From: a candidate division FCPU426 bacterium
GTDB taxonomy: Bacteria > Oederibacteriota > PGYV01 > Palsa-1178
DNA: 40,411 bases
Direction of reading: 5' to 3'
NCBI GenBank assembly: GCA_003167475.1
Contig: PMTB01000268.1
Coordinates: 1-40,411 of the forward strand
The notes under the pieces are model-generated. The model was not told the DNA's origin, did no database searches, and saw nothing but the letters and a program-made list of their open reading frames with translations. The translations under genes and the position numbers were made by a program. Below, piece after piece: positions 38,347 through 40,411 of the stretch (position 1 is the first letter of the stretch; each line of letters opens with the position of its first letter).

Positions 38347-38436
38347 CCGGAACAGTAATTGGACCAACTTTTGAACATTTAAACAATAAACAGCGGCGTG
38401 GTATCTTGTTGTTGCGAGGGAAATTTTAAAATATAA

Positions 38437-39000
38437 ATGGGATGTTTTATGTATAAAAAAGAAAATGAAGACGGGTTGGGCGGCCGGATTATCAGGGACC
38501 TTTCCGGACTTGACCCGAAATTCAGGCAGAGTTCCAAATTTGCTGCCGAAGAAATAATCCGGGGAGGCATTGACCTGTACGATATTGTATTTAATGCGGC
38601 CATTTCGGGTGATGGGTATGACGCGGCAAGGTGCGCCGAAGCTTGCGCCAGGGCTGCCGCTATAAAGCCGGAAATTGCCGAAAACTCGGTAAAGAAACTC
38701 ATGGCAGCCATACTAAAAGGGCAGGACGGGGAAATAAGGTATTATCTCAGCGTTATACTGATCTATGTGAATGTTCCAAAAAAACAGGCAAAAAAATGCG
38801 CCGTTATGCTAGCCGAATGGATTAAAGAAGAGACCGGCAGGGGGGCAAGGGCGGCTTTTCTTGAGGCTATAGCGTATCTATCATTCATTGACCCGGAATT
38901 AAAGCCTCTTGCTTCAACACTCCTGGGAGAAGCCCTAAAATCGCCAATTCCATCCTATGCGGCAAGGGCAAGGCAGATAATAATGCGGATGGGGAAGTGA
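38437..39000 (+). CDS. HEAT/armadillo-like helical protein
   Basis: A 187-residue, soluble, almost entirely helical protein. Repeating helix pairs of ~35 residues ('CAEACARAAAIKPEIAENSV', 'KKCAVMLAEWIKEETGRGAR', 'AAFLEAIAYLSFIDPELKPL') look like HEAT or armadillo repeats, which act as protein-binding scaffolds. No catalytic motif is seen. Two starts are possible: ATG 38437, and ATG 38449, which has GGGATG closer upstream; the extra four residues (MGCF) are not informative. It converges with the flavodoxin pair across a word-repeat hairpin at 39003-39040. Confidence 0.6.
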   Translation: MGCFMYKKENEDGLGGRIIRDLSGLDPKFRQSSKFAAEEIIRGGIDLYDIVFNAAISGDGYDAARCAEACARAAAIKPEIAENSVKKLMAAILKGQDGEIRYYLSVILIYVNVPKKQAKKCAVMLAEWIKEETGRGARAAFLEAIAYLSFIDPELKPLASTLLGEALKSPIPSYAARARQIIMRMGK

Positions 39001-39002
39001 AT

Positions 39003-39040
39003 TGTTCTGTGTTCTGTGTTGAAACAGAGAACAGAGAACA
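39003..39040. repeat. Word-repeat hairpin between convergent genes
   Basis: TGTTCTGTGTTCTGTGTT (39003-39020) pairs with AACAGAGAACAGAGAACA (39023-39040) at 16 of 18 positions. It nearly fills the 48-base gap between two converging genes and could serve as a bidirectional terminator despite lacking a T-run. Confidence 0.6.
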
Positions 39041-39048
39041 ACCCAGCC

Positions 39049-39741
39049 TTACTTGGGCTCCGGGCTTTGGGCTATGGCAACTTTTTTATACGGCTTATCA
39101 AACCGATTTTCATAAGCTGTATTCCTTTTCAACCAGCTTGTGAAATACCAGTCGGCCAGGCCCGTTATTTTCATGAGCAAGAACACCGGGTACATCAGCG
39201 GGCTGAATTTGTAAGGCAGTTTCATCCTTGATATGATGGTTTTATCCAGGTATTCTGTCCTGCCGAATATCCTGCCAAGTTCCGTGAAGTCCGCGAAAAG
39301 TTTTTTTGTCATTGACGGCGGCATGACCTGTATGCCCTCAACCCCGCCTTTGGCTATGGTTCCCAGATAAAAGCAGCCCAGTTTTACGCACAGCTTTTTC
39401 AGGTATTTTTCCAGGAAGGCTATGTTTGCGCCCTCGGTAAAACCGGACTGCACTATGAAGCCTAGCTGCGGATTGGTTTTTTTCCCCTTGAATTCCTTAA
39501 GAGACTCTATGAATATCTTGACCTTCGCCGGCATGGAATCGGCGTAAAGGGGGAACGCTATTATGACAGCTTCCGATTCTTTGAAGAGCTTTTTGCCTGC
39601 CTGGTGATCACCGACGGACAGGTAAGCCAGTTCAAAACAATTACCCGGCGTTTCCATGAAACCCGTTGTGAATTTTTCAAGCAATATCTTTGTATTGCTT
39701 GCCTTATACCTTGGCGAGCCGTTAAAAATCGACAGTTTCAT
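39049..39741 (-). CDS. Flavodoxin-fold (NADPH-dependent FMN reductase-like) protein 2
   Basis: A 230-residue protein beginning 'MKLSIFNGSPRYKASNTKIL': a beta strand followed by the N-G-S-P-R...S-N-T phosphate loop that binds FMN in this family. A second strand, 'AVIIAFPLYADSMPAKVKIF', matches the substrate/flavin-side motif P-L-Y-x-x-x-x-P. The ~60-residue C-terminal extension with hydrophobic segments ('PLMYPVFLLMKITGLADWYF') is longer than in simple FMN reductases and may attach it to a membrane. It overlaps the next upstream gene by 20 bases, so the two flavodoxin-fold proteins are likely made together, perhaps as a heterodimer. The electron acceptor is unknown. Confidence 0.75.
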   Translation of the reverse strand: MKLSIFNGSPRYKASNTKILLEKFTTGFMETPGNCFELAYLSVGDHQAGKKLFKESEAVIIAFPLYADSMPAKVKIFIESLKEFKGKKTNPQLGFIVQSGFTEGANIAFLEKYLKKLCVKLGCFYLGTIAKGGVEGIQVMPPSMTKKLFADFTELGRIFGRTEYLDKTIISRMKLPYKFSPLMYPVFLLMKITGLADWYFTSWLKRNTAYENRFDKPYKKVAIAQSPEPK

Positions 39742-40273
39742 GTATGAGCTCCATTGGCGGTTTTTTTGTTGACGCGTAAAATATTACGGTGCTCCTGAAA
39801 TTAAGGGCGAACCGTTCAAATATATCCCTGTTTATCTGCACATCCTCTTCGTCGGTATCGGCTTCGGCCTTGTATATGAAGGCAAGTTCGGGCGTGGTGC
39901 CATAACGCAGCGTATGGCGCGTCTCGCCCATGACAAGCTCGGAAAAGGGCAAAAGAAGCGGTACCATGCGTTCCTGCAGGGTTTTCGCCAGCGAGTGCAT
40001 GAAACCCATGGCATAAGGCGCCGCGAAGACCACAAGGTCATTGTGGTTGATATGCGTGAGGATCTTATACACGTCATCCTTCAAAACGCATACGCCCGGT
40101 GTTTTTACCCAGCAATCCCAGCAGCCGATGCATGGTTTGACGTCCATATCGCGGACAGTCAGGTATTCCACGCTGTGAAGTTTAAGTTCCAGCCCGTTTT
40201 TGAATTCGACGGCGTACTTTTCAAATTCGGCGTCTTTTTTGTCCGGGTTTAGATTAAGCAATAGTATATTGAT
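39722..40273 (-). CDS. Flavodoxin-fold (NADPH-dependent FMN reductase-like) protein 1, possible ATC start
   Basis: A 183-residue FMN-reductase-like protein. 'VKPCIGCWDCWVKTPGVCVL' matches the C-x-G-C-x-x-C-W...C-x-x-x-D-D motif of iron-sulfur-flavoprotein-like and multimeric flavodoxin members, and 'DLVVFAAPYAMGFMHSLAKT' is the second flavin-side segment. From the first conventional start (TTG 40261) the protein would lack the first beta strand. Four codons upstream, ATC at 40273 begins 'NILLLNLNPDKKD', the expected strand and N-P-x-K-K loop, and lies eight bases after a GGAGG (40286-40282); the TTG is 20 bases from it. An ATC start is therefore plausible. First gene of a two-gene unit; redox partner unknown. 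Confidence 0.75.
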   Translation of the reverse strand: MNILLLNLNPDKKDAEFEKYAVEFKNGLELKLHSVEYLTVRDMDVKPCIGCWDCWVKTPGVCVLKDDVYKILTHINHNDLVVFAAPYAMGFMHSLAKTLQERMVPLLLPFSELVMGETRHTLRYGTTPELAFIYKAEADTDEEDVQINRDIFERFALNFRSTVIFYASTKKPPMELIHETVDF

Positions 40274-40344
40274 ATGAAGTACCTCCGGTTAAGTGTTTAA
40301 GATGTTTATAGTCGGATGTTTTAGCTGTAACCTTTTATGGGAAT

Positions 40345-40373
40345 ATGATAGCAAAAAAGCCAGCCATAATCAA
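40345..40373 (-). promoter_or_regulatory. Promoter of the flavodoxin pair
   Basis: On the minus strand TTGATT (40373-40368), 17 bases, TATCAT (40350-40345). It lies about 70 bases upstream of the inferred start at 40273. Confidence 0.4.
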
Positions 40374-40411
40374 TGGCGGATTAAGCAAGTGTCAATGCAA
40401 AATAAGAATGT

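Overview
The window looks like chromosomal DNA of an uncultivated, diderm (Gram-negative type) bacterium. A 549-residue YidC with the large periplasmic domain, several signal-peptide beta-barrel proteins ending in an aromatic residue, and many lipoproteins show an outer membrane. Three very Thr-rich 'T-x-T-x' stalk proteins with FlgD/T9SS-like C-terminal Ig domains recall metagenomic candidate phyla such as Goldbacteria or Firestonebacteria. That placement is an inference from protein style; there is no rRNA here to test it.

Layout. 1-8.4 kb (mostly + strand) is an envelope/accessory block: the end of a Thr-rich stalk protein, a small 2[4Fe-4S] ferredoxin, a lipoprotein, a CxxCxxCC (YkgJ-type) protein, two tandem paralogous beta-barrel proteins, lipoproteins, a TPR-barrel fusion and a lipoprotein glutathione peroxidase. 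8.7-18.3 kb is one giant secreted protein (about 3,180 aa) with five blocks of beta-propeller repeats (46 blades by my count) separated by Thr-rich linkers. 18.3-23 kb holds an SDR dehydrogenase, a lipoprotein and a second stalk protein with a perfect CRP-type palindrome upstream. 23.1-30.7 kb is housekeeping on the + strand: tRNA-Lys(UUU), rplU, rpmA, a membrane sulfatase-fold enzyme, obgE, proB and polX. 30.7-37 kb is the minus-strand operon rpmH-rnpA-yidD-yidC-khpB-mnmE, driven by a perfect consensus sigma70 promoter and continuing into four translationally coupled small envelope genes of unknown role. 37.1-40.4 kb has a secreted Cys-containing protein, a DUF3795-like protein, a HEAT-like protein and two overlapping flavodoxin-fold genes.

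The most interesting points are: (i) the giant multi-propeller protein and its stalk relatives; (ii) a family of short palindromes preceded by GTAG, the hallmark of REP elements moved by RAYT transposases, with related copies in opposite orientation on either side of the giant gene; (iii) long intergenic hairpins built from repeated short words; (iv) two genes (rnpA and a flavodoxin) whose reading frames run past the first conventional start to an ATC codon placed as a start would be; (v) the uncharacterised four-gene extension of the mnmE operon, including a thioredoxin-fold protein without its CxxC; and (vi) a possible small RNA between a near-consensus promoter and tRNA-Lys.
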